Source of the DNA: Bedellia somnulentella
Lineage: Eukaryota; Arthropoda; Insecta; Lepidoptera; Bedelliidae
DNA length: 64,000 bases
Assembly: GCA_963576735.1 (NCBI GenBank)
Contig: OY755175.1
Span: 11,176,401-11,240,400 of the forward strand
Direction: 5' to 3'
Position 1 is the stretch's first letter; each line of letters opens with the position of its first letter. Both the position numbers and the translations under genes were made by a program. Below are positions 46,201 through 55,200 of this stretch, piece after piece. The notes under the pieces were generated by a model. The model did not search any database and had not been told where the DNA came from. It saw only the letters and a program-made list of their open reading frames with translations.

Positions 46201-46497
46201 CACAATATCAAACCAAATTTTACTTCTTTGTTTTCTAAAATAACACGAGTTATCATTACCATTAAATTAAGTTTCTTTTATACCCACCATTGGCTAACAG
46301 ATTTTCAATAAAACAAAATTTTAGATAATTTATACTAAAGATGATATATGGATTACAGATGGGTGGACCAGTTTGGTGCTGACAAGTTAGTCAAAAAAAT
46401 GGAAGAGTTTCAGTCACTGTACGGAGCTCCGTTCAAACCAGCTCAAACTCTTGTAGACATGTCCAAAGACAGCAGCAAAAAGTTCTACAAACATTGA
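32068..46497 (+). CDS. HADHA: Trifunctional enzyme subunit alpha, mitochondrial (HADHA)
   Basis: Fourteen exons: 32068-32137, 32264-32370, 32607-32793, 34437-34629, 35064-35185, 35695-35924, 36733-36912, 37967-38133, 41138-41367, 41881-42073, 43976-44111, 44366-44589, 45218-45334, 46359-46497. All introns are GT-AG and the sum is 2295 nt (764 residues), close to the ~763 of animal HADHA. The N-terminus is basic and lacks acids ([20 protein letters not shown]), fitting a mitochondrial import signal. The enoyl-CoA hydratase part shows [21 protein letters not shown] and [17 protein letters not shown] with both catalytic glutamates. The 3-hydroxyacyl-CoA dehydrogenase part shows the NAD motif [20 protein letters not shown] and [15 protein letters not shown] with the catalytic His. 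It catalyses steps two and three of long-chain fatty-acid beta-oxidation with the beta subunit (HADHB). Introns are swollen by repeats but every junction is in phase. Confidence 0.96.
32868..33305 (-). repeat. SINE-B copy split by a Helitron-like repeat (HADHA intron 3)
   Basis: Minus-strand tRNA-derived SINE. The head at ~33240-33300 has a B box (GGTTTGATCCC), followed by a TGATGAGCATAAATGATTG body and a tail matching ACTAACTTGATCTG of the copy at 40895. The body is broken by 32921-33171. Confidence 0.6.
32921..33171 (+). mobile_element. Helitron-like repeat ending CTAG|T inside SINE-B
   Basis: Closely parallels 20575-20829 and ends GGGTCAGCTAG followed by T. It lies within a SINE-B, between TATTA and TATTATATAG. 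Non-coding. Confidence 0.5.
33306..34436. other. Remainder of HADHA intron 3
   Basis: Non-coding, AT-rich. No repeat recognised with confidence. A polypyrimidine/acceptor TTTTTTCAG precedes exon 4. Confidence 0.5.
35365..35590 (-). repeat. SINE-R copy in HADHA intron 5
   Basis: Degenerate copy with ACTCACAACTAAAATTACAAAAAG at its 3' edge and the GTCTCTTA block at its 5' edge. Confidence 0.5.
36365..36540 (-). repeat. tRNA-like repeat fragment in HADHA intron 6
   Basis: Minus strand AACCCGGGTTCGATTCCCGAGCTGG is a good B box/T-arm; the rest of the tRNA-like part is gone. The other edge reads ACAGGGTGGCTCATTC. Probably a SINE scrap. Confidence 0.35.
36962..37225 (-). pseudogene. LINE ORF2 C-terminal fragment in HADHA intron 7
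   Basis: Minus strand reads [20 protein letters not shown], a C-x2-C...H-x4-C zinc knuckle as at the end of many LINE ORF2 proteins, then ~45 more residues ending WENstop, followed by the element's 3' UTR. In-frame throughout, but only the tail is present (5' truncation). The rest of the intron to 37660 shows nothing else recognisable. Confidence 0.65.
37660..37885 (+). repeat. SINE-R copy in HADHA intron 7
   Basis: Runs from ACTAACCCATGTCTTCCC to GGGATTTATAGCCATGAGTATAT; diverged (TTAATGTTCGGCGGCTGAG in place of the usual GATGCGG block). Confidence 0.6.
38881..39875. mobile_element. ~1-kb element with TA target duplication and about ten internal GGC(C/T)AGTTA motifs (HADHA intron 8)
   Basis: Ends GGGTAAACAGTGG... 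and ...GTTACCC are inverted (about 25 bp, imperfect, both reaching GGCC), flanked by TA. The interior carries GGCCAGTTACT or its complement about ten times in both orientations (for example 38931, 39268, 39306, 39448, 39618, 39661, 39850). The 88-codon frame at 39482 shows no known motif. The superfamily could be Tc1/mariner-like by the TA alone; uncertain. Confidence 0.5.
39996..40160. repeat. Dispersed repeat with T-tract (HADHA intron 8)
   Basis: ACCGACTTCAAAAAAAGGAG ... CTCAATTCG followed by a long T run and AACCGATTTTGATT. A common sort of moth repeat; family not assigned. Confidence 0.35.
40252..40486 (-). mobile_element. Miniature Helitron (HADHA intron 8)
   Basis: On the minus strand it starts TCTATACTTATATATC, as the Helitron at 46767-47676 starts TCTATACTTATAATAA, and ends with a GC-rich hairpin (CGCGGGAAAGACCGCGG) and CTAG followed by T. 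235 bp, no coding. Next to TA microsatellites, so the left edge is slightly uncertain. Confidence 0.6.
40895..41108 (-). repeat. SINE-B copy (HADHA intron 8)
   Basis: tRNA-like head on the minus strand from ~41108 (A box TGGCCGAGTGGATA, B box GGTTCGATCCC) followed by CAACATTTGTGTGATGAGC and the body. It ends only ~30 nt before HADHA exon 9, close to the acceptor. Confidence 0.7.
42108..42212 (-). repeat. SINE-R fragment next to the exon-10 copy
   Basis: ATTCC...ACTTTTGGAAGTTTGG...GGAAAAAATTGGAAAACAAAGG and the CACATCATCC end parallel SINE-R. Directly abuts the duplicated exon segment. Confidence 0.45.
42213..42296 (+). pseudogene. Partial duplicate of HADHA exon 10 (dead)
   Basis: Twenty-seven codons parallel exon 10: [14 protein letters not shown] then GGDGPGFYT, in the same order as [23 protein letters not shown] of the real exon, followed at once by TAA. 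No acceptor or donor of its own is visible. The change of V to G comes from a run of seven G. It lies ~140 bp downstream of the true exon 10, in intron 10. Being inside the intron it is presumably spliced out. Confidence 0.75.
42398..43205 (+). repeat. SINE-A copy split by a G-rich MITE (HADHA intron 10)
   Basis: SINE-A text runs to CTGCCCCCTAT at 42536, then resumes at TATCACGTGAGTACAC at 43067. It ends GGCGTGAACG plus a TTATG tail (TTATGTTATGTTATG). The uninterrupted copies give the empty site. Confidence 0.85.
42537..43066. mobile_element. 530-bp MITE with G-run blocks, in SINE-A
   Basis: Inverted ends GGG(A/G)CGATCCATTAATTAC and 3-bp duplication TAT (42534-42536, 43067-43069). Each arm has two G-rich blocks (e.g. 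AAGGGGGGGGAGGGGGG, ACAAGGGGGGAGGGAGG) separated by TGTGAC motifs. A 3-bp duplication with GGG ends is compatible with PIF/Harbinger, but TAT is not the usual TWA; superfamily unproven. No transposase. Confidence 0.8.
43206..43975. other. Remainder of HADHA intron 10
   Basis: AT-rich, no recognised element. The open frame upstream of exon 11 (from 43848) is the intron end running into the exon, not a separate gene. Confidence 0.45.
44735..44860 (-). repeat. SINE-R fragment (HADHA intron 12)
   Basis: AGATAGAGCTGCAGAAG...CAGCTGCTTTTGGGG...GTCTCCAGCCACAT parallels the SINE-R middle; strongly diverged. Confidence 0.45.
44915..45090 (-). repeat. SINE-B fragment (HADHA intron 12)
   Basis: Body and B box (GGTTCGATTCCCGTTGAGGGCAAC on the minus strand) present; most of the tRNA-like head is missing. 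Confidence 0.55.
45345..45840 (-). repeat. Two SINE-R copies head to tail (HADHA intron 13)
   Basis: First copy 45370-45590, second 45591-45840, both with TTTATAGCCGTGAG ends and the GATGCG(G/A)TTGGAGACCC block. They differ from each other, so they are separate insertions or an old duplication. The first starts just 10 bp after the exon-13 donor. Confidence 0.65.
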
Positions 46498-46766
46498 TTT
46501 ACTTAAAGCAAAAATTTATTTAAAGTCAAGGTTTTTTTTAGAATTTTTACCTTTTGAGATCCTCTATTTTATTGTAAGTCTACAATGTATACTTAGAAGG
46601 ATAAGAATCACCAAACCACAATGTTTGTATGGCTTTTATGATATTTAGTATGTAATCTAAATTGTTTATATCTTTAATGTTTCTTCTTAAGTGTAGTATG
46701 ATGTTGAAACGAATGAATCTGTGAAATTATATTTATTATATTATTCAGAATAGTTTTATTAATATA

Positions 46767-47676
46767 CTAGTGGATCGGCCCCGCTTCGCACGGGTAGCGT
46801 AGTTTTAAAAATATTGGAGGTTTCTTCAATCACTGCTCAAGCGTTATGAAATTAGCGCCTTTATTACAACTTACAGCACTCATGTCTGAATATAGTGTTA
46901 CTTTGTGATTTTGTAAGCGCTTTTATGATCGGTTCAGATCAATATCTCCGAAATTAAGCTAATTTTTAGGTTTTAAATTGATGCAACTACTGGCGCCATC
47001 TAGTACGTAATATGTAAATTACTAAGGATTTGGTTTTGATCGCGTGCGACTATTACGTTGGGACTATTAATTTTGGTGTTTCTATACCGATTTCTATGAT
47101 TCTTTTTTTATTGAGTAGGTAATGTTAACTTTTGAAATAAGGGTGATTGAGAGTATTATAAACGTAAGAGAAAACAAATATAATCAGAATGCGCCGAACT
47201 GCTATTAGGCTAAGCTATCAGGAGTTACACGTGTTGTTGTGAGTCAACCATAAAAGATAGACATATACTGTTGCGGAATATTTTTTAGATAATTTTATGT
47301 AGAATATTTCCGTCATACGTGATTTCTATGTAACTTTGACCATTAAGGCTGCACGCAAGACGGAAGCTTAAAAAATGGAGTAACTTCTCCCGTTTTCCCA
47401 AAATTTTCCAAAATTCCCCTTCACTATTCTGCTGGAAAGTATACAAAAACCTGCCCAGGAGTATGAAGAATAATTGTACCAAGTTTCGTTAAAATCCGTC
47501 GAGTAGTTTTTGTTTCCATAAGGAACATACAAACCGACAGACAGACAGACAGACAAAAATTTTACTGATTGCATTTTTGGCATCAGTATCGATCCCTAAT
47601 CACCACCTGATAGTTATTTTGAAAATATATTCCATGTACAGAATTGACCTCTCTACAGATTTATTATAAGTATAGA
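46767..47676 (-). mobile_element. Non-autonomous Helitron
   Basis: 910 bp reading on the minus strand from TCTATACTTATAATAAATC to a GC-rich hairpin (CCCGTGCGAAGCGGGG) and CTAG followed by T. These are the canonical Helitron ends (5'-TC, hairpin, CTRR, insertion at A|T). No Rep/helicase frame. Contains an ACAG microsatellite near 47535. It sits ~270 bp past the HADHA stop codon. Confidence 0.8.
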
Positions 47677-47814
47677 TTTGTACTGAATTTACCACTTAAC
47701 TTCTTAACGTTAAAAATCCCAAAATAGTAAAAACCAGAGCATTCAAATAGGCAATCGCATCGTCCATCAGTCATTTCATCAGTCAGTCACACTTACTTTT
47801 ATTCGCGCCTGATA

Positions 47815-47880
47815 TTTCCATTGGGGTAGGTCGATATAATTGATCATCAAATTGCATGGTCCTGACATATTGTTCTTTCT
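47815..47880 (-). pseudogene. RTE LINE 3'-end scrap
   Basis: TTCCATTGGGGTAGG...ATTGATC...GGTCCTGAC parallels 27315-27365, the very end of the RTE ORF. Nothing else of the LINE remains. Confidence 0.5.
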
Positions 47881-47917
47881 TTATTCAAATTTATTGTAAT
47901 TCTATACTTGGATAGCA

Positions 47918-48266
47918 ACCGTGACAGCTCAGTGGGTAGAACTCCGCTAATCGTGCAGACGTTGAGGGTTCAAATACCAAGTCAGGTCTACACCAATTTG
48001 TCTTTTTTGAAGTCATATGTGTGGTAAATTTATCATGGTTGTTAACTGTGATGGTAACATCGTGAAGAAACCCACATGGCTGAGGTATACTTTGTCATGT
48101 AACAGTGTATTCGTACAAAAACGGCAATTGGCCTGCCCCCTATCACGTGAGTACACTGTCCAGGCAAAAGTGGGTACTCTGAACACCAGATGACAATGTC
48201 ATGTGATGTTCAGAAGTATTAGTACCTCTGCCAACCCCTTTCTGGATATACGGCGTGAACGTTTGT
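47918..48266 (+). repeat. SINE-A copy, full length
   Basis: Complete tRNA-like head (GACAGCTCAGTGGGTAGAAC; B box GGGTTCAAATACC), body and GGCGTGAACG end. Moderately diverged. Confidence 0.7.
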
Positions 48267-48269
48267 TTT

Positions 48270-48950
48270 CTGTCATATATACTATTATATTATATACATA
48301 TATGCTTAGCTTAATCCATTATGACGATTATGTAGGTATGTATTGATGCCTTCGATCATATATACCAAAGATACACCAATAAAGCATGAAAAACGGCCCG
48401 GCAAAACAGAGCTTAATTGATAAGCACCGTTTCACTTCACTAACAAACGCCTACTAGACCTTAAGCGTAGCAATGTCAAAGTGCTCCGTGAAATTTTGCA
48501 AAAATAACACCTTAACAAGCCTTAAAAAAGATGGAGTTTCATAATATAAATAGTTCATTTATTTTCTTATAAATTAAAAGTAAAATTAATACAAAACATT
48601 GCTGAAGTCGTTAATTCTACAAAAAACCATTTATTATATGAAGGGGCGGTTTCACCATACTCTGTTAGTTTAACATCATGTTAAATCTTTGGACTGCTAA
48701 AGCTGTCGAACGTTGAAAGAATGATTGTTTTTGGTTTCACATACATTTTTTTTTTTCGTGGGTAGTTGTTAATAACTAAACAGTGTGCTCTTAATTTTTG
48801 TAATAAAATTTATTTAAAATAGTTGTTACAATACAGTAATTTAATGTTATAATCTTTCACAGTGAGCTACCACATGCTAGCATTTATTATTTCCTGAGTG
48901 GCAACAGTTTTGAGTGAAATCACAATTTTCTAACCGCACTTCACTTTTCT
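48270..48950. other. Intergenic, nothing firmly recognised
   Basis: AT-rich. GGGGCGGTTTCACCATAC near 48653 and CACCGTTTCACTTCAC near 48428 look like ends of old MITE fragments, but no pairing could be established. Confidence 0.3.
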
Positions 48951-48960
48951 TGATTTAACA

Positions 48961-49712
48961 ATGGAGGCTAATAAATATGAAGAATCATTGGATGACTTAA
49001 CAAACTCGTTCAATAAGCGAATGGATGCCTTTGAAGATAAGATGCAGCAGTCCAGCTCACCTACACAAACTTCAACTGGTCTCTCCGCATAATTTGCTGC
49101 ATTTCGCTCATTCATTAGTCAAGTATTGACTAATTTGCAACAGCAGGTTACCATTATATCAAGACAAACTGATCAACTTGAAATGGGAATCGACGCAAAA
49201 TGCTTCTGATACATGGTTTGGCAGAGAGCAAGGACGAGGATACTGCCACAGTCGCTACCAAGCTGGTTGTGGAGAAACTTGGTGTTTCAAACTTTGCTCC
49301 GGGTGATATCAGTCGCTGTCATCGAATGGGACGGTCTGCAGGTGATCGAATAAGACCAATACTTGTGAAGTTTAAGAACTTAGCTGTTCGGGACCAGGTA
49401 TGGTCATCCCAGACTCGTCTCAAAGGCACTGGTACAACATTGTCAGAGTTTTTGACGAAAAGGCGGCATGATGCCTTTATTGCAGCACGGCAGAAGTTTG
49501 GAGTGGCGCAGTGCTGGACGCGCGAAGGATTCATTCATATCATAGCTCCGGATGGGTCGCGTCATCGCCTCACGACGATTGCTAAACTGAATAGGATTCC
49601 GAGCAGTTCAGCACCAGCTGCTTCCGCTGCGGCTGCTGCCGGGGCTCCTACTAGGCAGCCGAAAACTCAGAAGCCGGCAACAACCAGGCCCGTGCGTACC
49701 GGACGAAAATGA
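48961..49712 (+). pseudogene. LINE ORF1-like RNA-binding protein (L1 ORF1p / Transposase_22 type), broken
   Basis: Starts MEANKYEESLDDLTNSFNKR with a coiled-coil-like, Q/E/D-rich N-terminal stretch. A TAA occurs at ~49090 and a frameshift just before 49197 joins NRRK to MLLIHGLAESKDED. From there 170 codons are open: an RRM-like fold (HGLAES, ISRCHRMGR, RPILVKFKN) and a C-terminal module (LSEFLTKRRHDAF, CWTREGFIHI), then an Ala/Pro/Lys/Arg-rich tail. This order matches L1-type ORF1 proteins, which coat LINE RNA. No RT follows, so it is a detached copy. Confidence 0.6.
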
Positions 49713-50055
49713 TAGTGTAGGTTTCTAAACTAGTTCTTCATACATTGCCAATTATCGAACTGATAAAATCTACATATTATATAGTAAATGTGGTACAAAT
49801 ATATCTTGAATTTTTAAAATACCGATCAAAAGGGTCTATCATAAAAATCATTTCTTCAAAGTAACATAGTAACTTATATTGAAGTAAATGAATTTGCATA
49901 AAATAAAATTCATGCCAGAGTCGACTCCTTGCCTTTCTTGTATTCCATCACCAGCACGCACCACTTCATAAGTATTTCACAACTGGGATGTCAAAAAGTC
50001 GTAGACTTGCAATTGCAATAAATATTAGGTTTTAAGTGAATGCGGTAAGGTCAAT
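49713..50055. other. Intergenic, nothing recognised
   Basis: AT-rich spacer without frame or repeat. Confidence 0.35.
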
Positions 50056-50059
50056 AATT

Positions 50060-50472
50060 GGCTAAGACCTCGTTTTTACAACATATCCTTTTTATATTTT
50101 AAATCGATAAAAGACATCATACTAAACAACTTTGCCCAAGGAATGCTTATCTAAAATATTGTAATTTTCAAAATAATCAATAAGTGTCCTACCTAGATCA
50201 AACTGAGAAAGAATAGTGAGGTTCTTAGCCTCAGCTAAAATAACGATAAAAAATATATGGTCAAATCACAAGATGTTTTTTTTATTTCAGCTGAGGCTAA
50301 CAACCTCACTATACTTTCTTAGTTTGATCTAGGAACGGTACAACACTTTTTAATTATTTTGAAAATTACAATATTTTACATAAGCATTGCTTAGGCATAG
50401 TTGTTTAGTTTGATGTCCTTTATCGCTTTATGATAAAAAAAAAAGGTATGTTATAAAAGCGAGGTCTAGGCC
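50060..50472. mobile_element. Foldback MITE, copy 3 (short variant)
   Basis: 413 bp with the same ends as copies 1 and 2, AATT on both sides, and nearly palindromic arms meeting at a short centre. It lacks the ~180-bp unique centre of the other two. Confidence 0.75.
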
Positions 50473-50479
50473 AATTGGA

Positions 50480-50990
50480 GAAAAATAAATATTCACATGT
50501 GTTGGTTTTGCAGTTACAAATGAATAATGCTTTATCTGCCGATTATACTCAACATAAACCGACCCCTATTGAATTGTAAATAAAGCAAAGTATTTAAAAT
50601 GCTACATGAGATATAATAGCATTTATTTATTTGTAACAAGTCTCTGTATAGGTATGATGGCGGTCCACTTTTGAGCGTTTAATTTGTATGAAGTGACACC
50701 ACAATGAATTTGTATGAAGCAACACTGATCTTTGGTATATATGATCGAAGATTGATACTTTTGCAGGTAAGGGTGATTTCAATTTAAAATTATAAGTGAT
50801 GCTTTGTGGCATTTTATTGGGTTTGTGGTATCATTTCCAGATCATTATTTTATCTACACTAACTGTTTACATTTATATATTGTACTTGGAACATTCATTA
50901 ATATTATAATTATTGCCTTGTGCAAGGGCAGACAATTTTGTCAAAATAAAACAATTCAATTTCTTTAATACTAATATATTGCATTCTATA
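50480..50990. other. 3' flank of the palmitoyltransferase gene
   Basis: Non-coding. The minus strand has an AATAAATAAA stretch near 50635 that may serve as polyadenylation signal. Confidence 0.35.
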
Positions 50991-50995
50991 TAAGG

Positions 50996-51868
50996 TCACT
51001 TAAGCTTATTCTGTTCCCATTCACATCCATTGCCAGTCAATGGACTATTAATAAATGCTGATATCCATGTTAAATGCCATCTTCTTCCAAAAGCCTCTTC
51101 CATAATAGAATCCCAACAAGATGGCACTTTTAGAGTCACTAAAGATTTCTTCTTTTCAGGTGTGGTTCTACCATTTAATAAATTAATGAAATGGTAAAAA
51201 AATAAAAAACCACATAAAGCACCTACAACTCCATTAACTACTAATATCAGCACAAATATTGTTTCTGCTTCAAAACCCAAAGCCAAAGTCGCTAAAGGAA
51301 AGATAAATTTAAATATAGTATATGGTGTCCATGTTACAGCCTTAAGTACAAAATCAAGATTATAATAAAAAGCATACATCATGGCAATAAAAAGATAAAA
51401 TACAAAGTAAATAAAATATCTCAGATTAAAGTAACCAACACAACTAGCAAAATAAGTACAATGATGGTCTCTTTTTAAAATACAAACATTACATATATCA
51501 CAATGCCATGCTCTAGGTGGTACCAAAACATCACAATAAGAACATAGTGTCCAATCTTTGGTATTTAGCAATTCAGTTTTTATCCCAGTTATAGAGGTGT
51601 TTGTAAACATACCAAATACCATGTTACTTATAATATTTTGTAATAAAAAACCTATGCAAACTAAATGACAAACATATTCAACTGTCCATCTCTCAGCAAC
51701 TGTGGGCAGAACATATCCAAGTTCAAAAAACAAAAATAATGGAATAACTATCAACAGGATAAGAAAGTAAATACTATGTTGAATAAGTCTCTTCAATCCT
51801 CTGCTATAAGATGATTTCACTTTTATTAGTAGAGTGTGAGGTCTTCGTGTATGTTCATCACTGGTCAT
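50996..51868 (-). CDS. DHHC palmitoyltransferase, ZDHHC24-like
   Basis: 290 residues in one exon. Membrane spans at about 32-52, 63-85, 150-175 and 200-232. The cysteine-rich domain lies at 106-150: CSYC, HCDICNVC, then DHHC at 134-137 with CVGYFN after it. The TTxE motif is TTPE at 235-238. The family transfers palmitate from palmitoyl-CoA first to the DHHC cysteine, then to substrate cysteines, on Golgi/ER membranes. Length and the short termini fit the ZDHHC24 group; ortholog identity is inferred. The intact single frame could reflect an old retrocopy or a naturally intronless gene; no poly(A) or target duplication is visible. Confidence 0.88.
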   Translation of the reverse strand: MTSDEHTRRPHTLLIKVKSSYSRGLKRLIQHSIYFLILLIVIPLFLFFELGYVLPTVAERWTVEYVCHLVCIGFLLQNIISNMVFGMFTNTSITGIKTELLNTKDWTLCSYCDVLVPPRAWHCDICNVCILKRDHHCTYFASCVGYFNLRYFIYFVFYLFIAMMYAFYYNLDFVLKAVTWTPYTIFKFIFPLATLALGFEAETIFVLILVVNGVVGALCGFLFFYHFINLLNGRTTPEKKKSLVTLKVPSCWDSIMEEAFGRRWHLTWISAFINSPLTGNGCEWEQNKLK

Positions 51869-52101
51869 TTTACATAAAATAAATTAAATAGCTAACTTTA
51901 CAACAAACATGCAATATGTATCTAATAAAAGACAGAACAGTTTCAGAAGATCACAAAAACTAAACAATAATCACTTTTACAACTGTTATTGCTATGCTGC
52001 TTGGCTGTTTTGTTGAAACAGCATATTTATTCATAGGCATATCGAAATCAAAGTCAAAGAATATAAGTCACATGACCAAAATAAGTATGATTTTTTTTAT
52101 A
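51869..52101 (-). promoter_or_regulatory. Upstream region of the palmitoyltransferase gene
   Basis: About 230 bp between the gene's start codon and the poly(A) end of the I-type LINE. Promoter position inferred only. The LINE has inserted close behind it. Confidence 0.3.
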
Positions 52102-52262
52102 CAATTGCATTTTTTTTTTTTTTTTTTTTTTTTCTTATCTTTGGCATCCACGGCTAGTGATTTGCCACTTTCTATTTAAGGAAGGGAAACTTGCAATGTA
52201 TATTTATTATGTATCCTAACACGAAACATTTAAAGAAATTCAGACAAGATAAGAAACGTTAA

Positions 52263-55200
52263 TTACAATTTGATTCTATTATCTAAAATAAACAAACTAA
52301 TTATTAAATAAATATTCAAATTCAAAGTACATAAAAGAGTTTCAATACACGTCGGAAAATTTACACCATAAGATAACAAGTTGGATAGAAATAAAGAGCG
52401 ATCGTACAAAGGGCAAGAAAAGAATATGTGATTTAAATTACCTACATCTAATCGACAACTACATAAGTTACTATTTACAATGCCTAATTTATAAAGATGA
52501 GCTGGGGTAGTAACATGTCCCAATCGCATCCGAATGATAATAGAAGTTATTATTTTGTTAAATGATCCAGTCCTAAACCAAGGTTTTGACGGAATTTCAG
52601 GTTGAATCCTTGCATAAAAACAACCTTTAACTTTTGAAGTCTCAGACCAACCCAAGCTCCATGACCGCTGTAACGATGATTTTGCCATTCCAAGAACATC
52701 GTGAAAGTAATTCTTAAAATGACAAACGTCACCCTCACTAACAGCATCCTTAGCAATAAAATCAGCTTTTTCATTGCCACGGATACCGCAATGACCAGGA
52801 ACCCAAGCAAATCTAACCTTCAAACCTTTATTATAGCATATAAGAAGTTTGTTTCTTATAAGGATAATTAACTCATAGCAATGATTAGCTGATAGAGGAT
52901 AAGTTAATAATGATTGAAGAGCACTCAAACTGTCACTGAAAATTGTGGTTTTTAGTAGTCCCATGACCAAAATATATTCCAGAGCTTTAAATATCGCCAT
53001 ACATTCTCCTGTAAAAGATGATGATTCACAAGGTAACTTTATTTTCTGTACAATATTAAACTGATGATGGTACGTTCCGACTCCAACAATACTTGAAGGT
53101 TCAACTATTTTTGATGCGTCTGTATAAATATGGTGCCAATTTTTGAATTCATTCTCTAAAATGCTAATAAATTCTATGTTTGATGTATTTTGGTCTCTGC
53201 TTATACCCATGTCTAGTTTAATGTCAGGTACTACAAACAAAGCTTCGAAAGGAATAGAAAAAATAGGAAGAATAGGCGATGAATAAATAGGAGCAGAGAT
53301 TTCTGAAATTTTGTGGAAGCTTTTAACAAGACAAGGAACGTTTTTAAATTTCCAATATTTAGACGTAGTTGTTAATTCTGTTAAGCTGTGGAGTTTGTGT
53401 AATAAAGGATGCTCAGAAAACTGTGAAATTCGTATTAAAAATCTATCCGAAAGGTATTGTCTTCTTAAATGCAATGGAGATTCACAACATTCTAACTGTA
53501 AAGCGTTAATAGGACTAGATTTCATAGCTCCACAAATAAGTCGCAAAGCTTTATACTGTATAAGGTCTAATCTTTTAAATGCTGGTTTGCTACCAGGTTC
53601 CAATAAAAATGATCCATAATCTAACAAACTTCTGATGAACGCATCGTACAATATTTTCATTGAGAATGGGTGAGCACCCCACCATACTCCGGATAAACAT
53701 CTTAACATATTTAAAATACGTTCAGCTTTAGTAACAATGAAATCACAGTAAGGGATTCCCGTTAATTTACTGTCTAGAATTACACCTAAGAACTTAACTT
53801 TGTCTTTTATAGGTATTTGAACATGGTTGTATTCAACAGATATAGGTGGGATTACACGCATTCTAGAAAACAAAACAACTTCACTTTTAGATGGTGATAG
53901 TTGTAATCCGTTATTAGACAACCATACGCTGAGGTTTTCTAAAGCTACAGACATATCTAATGAAGCATCAGTAGGAGATTTATTAATGGTATATATTAAT
54001 AAGTCGTCAGCATATTGAATGATATAGATAGAATTGTTAGTTTGAACAGAATTTTCCAAGTCAGAAGTATATAAATTGTAGAGCATCGGACTAAGAACTG
54101 AACCTTGAGGAAGACCTCTCCAAACAGTTCGAGTTATTTTTGAGTTATCCTCCCCAGTAGTTATAAATATGCGTCTTTGACATAAAATATTTACAATAAA
54201 GTTTACCAACATGAGAGGAACTTTCATATCCCTAAGTTTTTGTTTCAAAATATTAATATCTACATTATCATAGGCAGAGGTGACATCAAGAAATGAAGCG
54301 AGTACTGATTGATCGTTGGAGAATGCTATACGAATATCTGTAATTAATAAACTAATTGCATCAATTGTACTTTTGCCTCTCCTGAAGCCATATTGCGACT
54401 CTGATAGCAGCTTATGGTTTTCCACAAACCATTCTAGCCTGTTTTTAATTAAATTTTCAGAAATTTTAAGAAGAACCGACGACAATGCTACCGGCCTGAA
54501 TGAAGAAGCAGATAATGCATTTTGGGTATCTTTTGGAATAGGAACAATTTCTTGTGTTCTCCACTGTTCCGGTATATTACCCGAAAAAGCAATAGTATTT
54601 ATGAGGTTTAGAAAATACAAGATAGAATATTCTTTTAAATGGACGAAAAAGGAATAAGGTATGTCATCTACGCCAGGTGTTGAATCTTTTAAATTGACTA
54701 ATACACAATTCATTTCATCAATGCTAAAGGGAGAATTTAAATCATTTCTGTCATAGTAAACAGAAGGATCAAAAGACAAATAGGTATGGTCCGAGGGAAC
54801 AAAAGCAGGTGCTAACTTATCTAAAAGATCTTCAGCTTTAGATAATTGAATAGTATTCGATTGCTTGTTTTTAAAAGCACCTCTGAATCTTCTTATGTTT
54901 TGCCATACAAAAGAAGGTCTTGCATTTGGAGATATAGAGGAACAAAAACTACGCCAACCATGAAATTTCTTTTGTTTTAATAATTTTCTTGTTTCATTCA
55001 TTTGAAGTGATAGAGCATCGAAATTTTCGTCAGTTGAATCTAGTAAATAATGTATTTCAGCTGTTTTTCTTTTATTGACTGATTCTGTACATTCCCTATC
55101 CCACCAAGGAGGAGATGGTATTTTATCATCAGATACAATTTTAATTGGAAAGCATGAGTTTGCTACATTTAATAACACTTCAGTTATTGCTTTAGAACAC

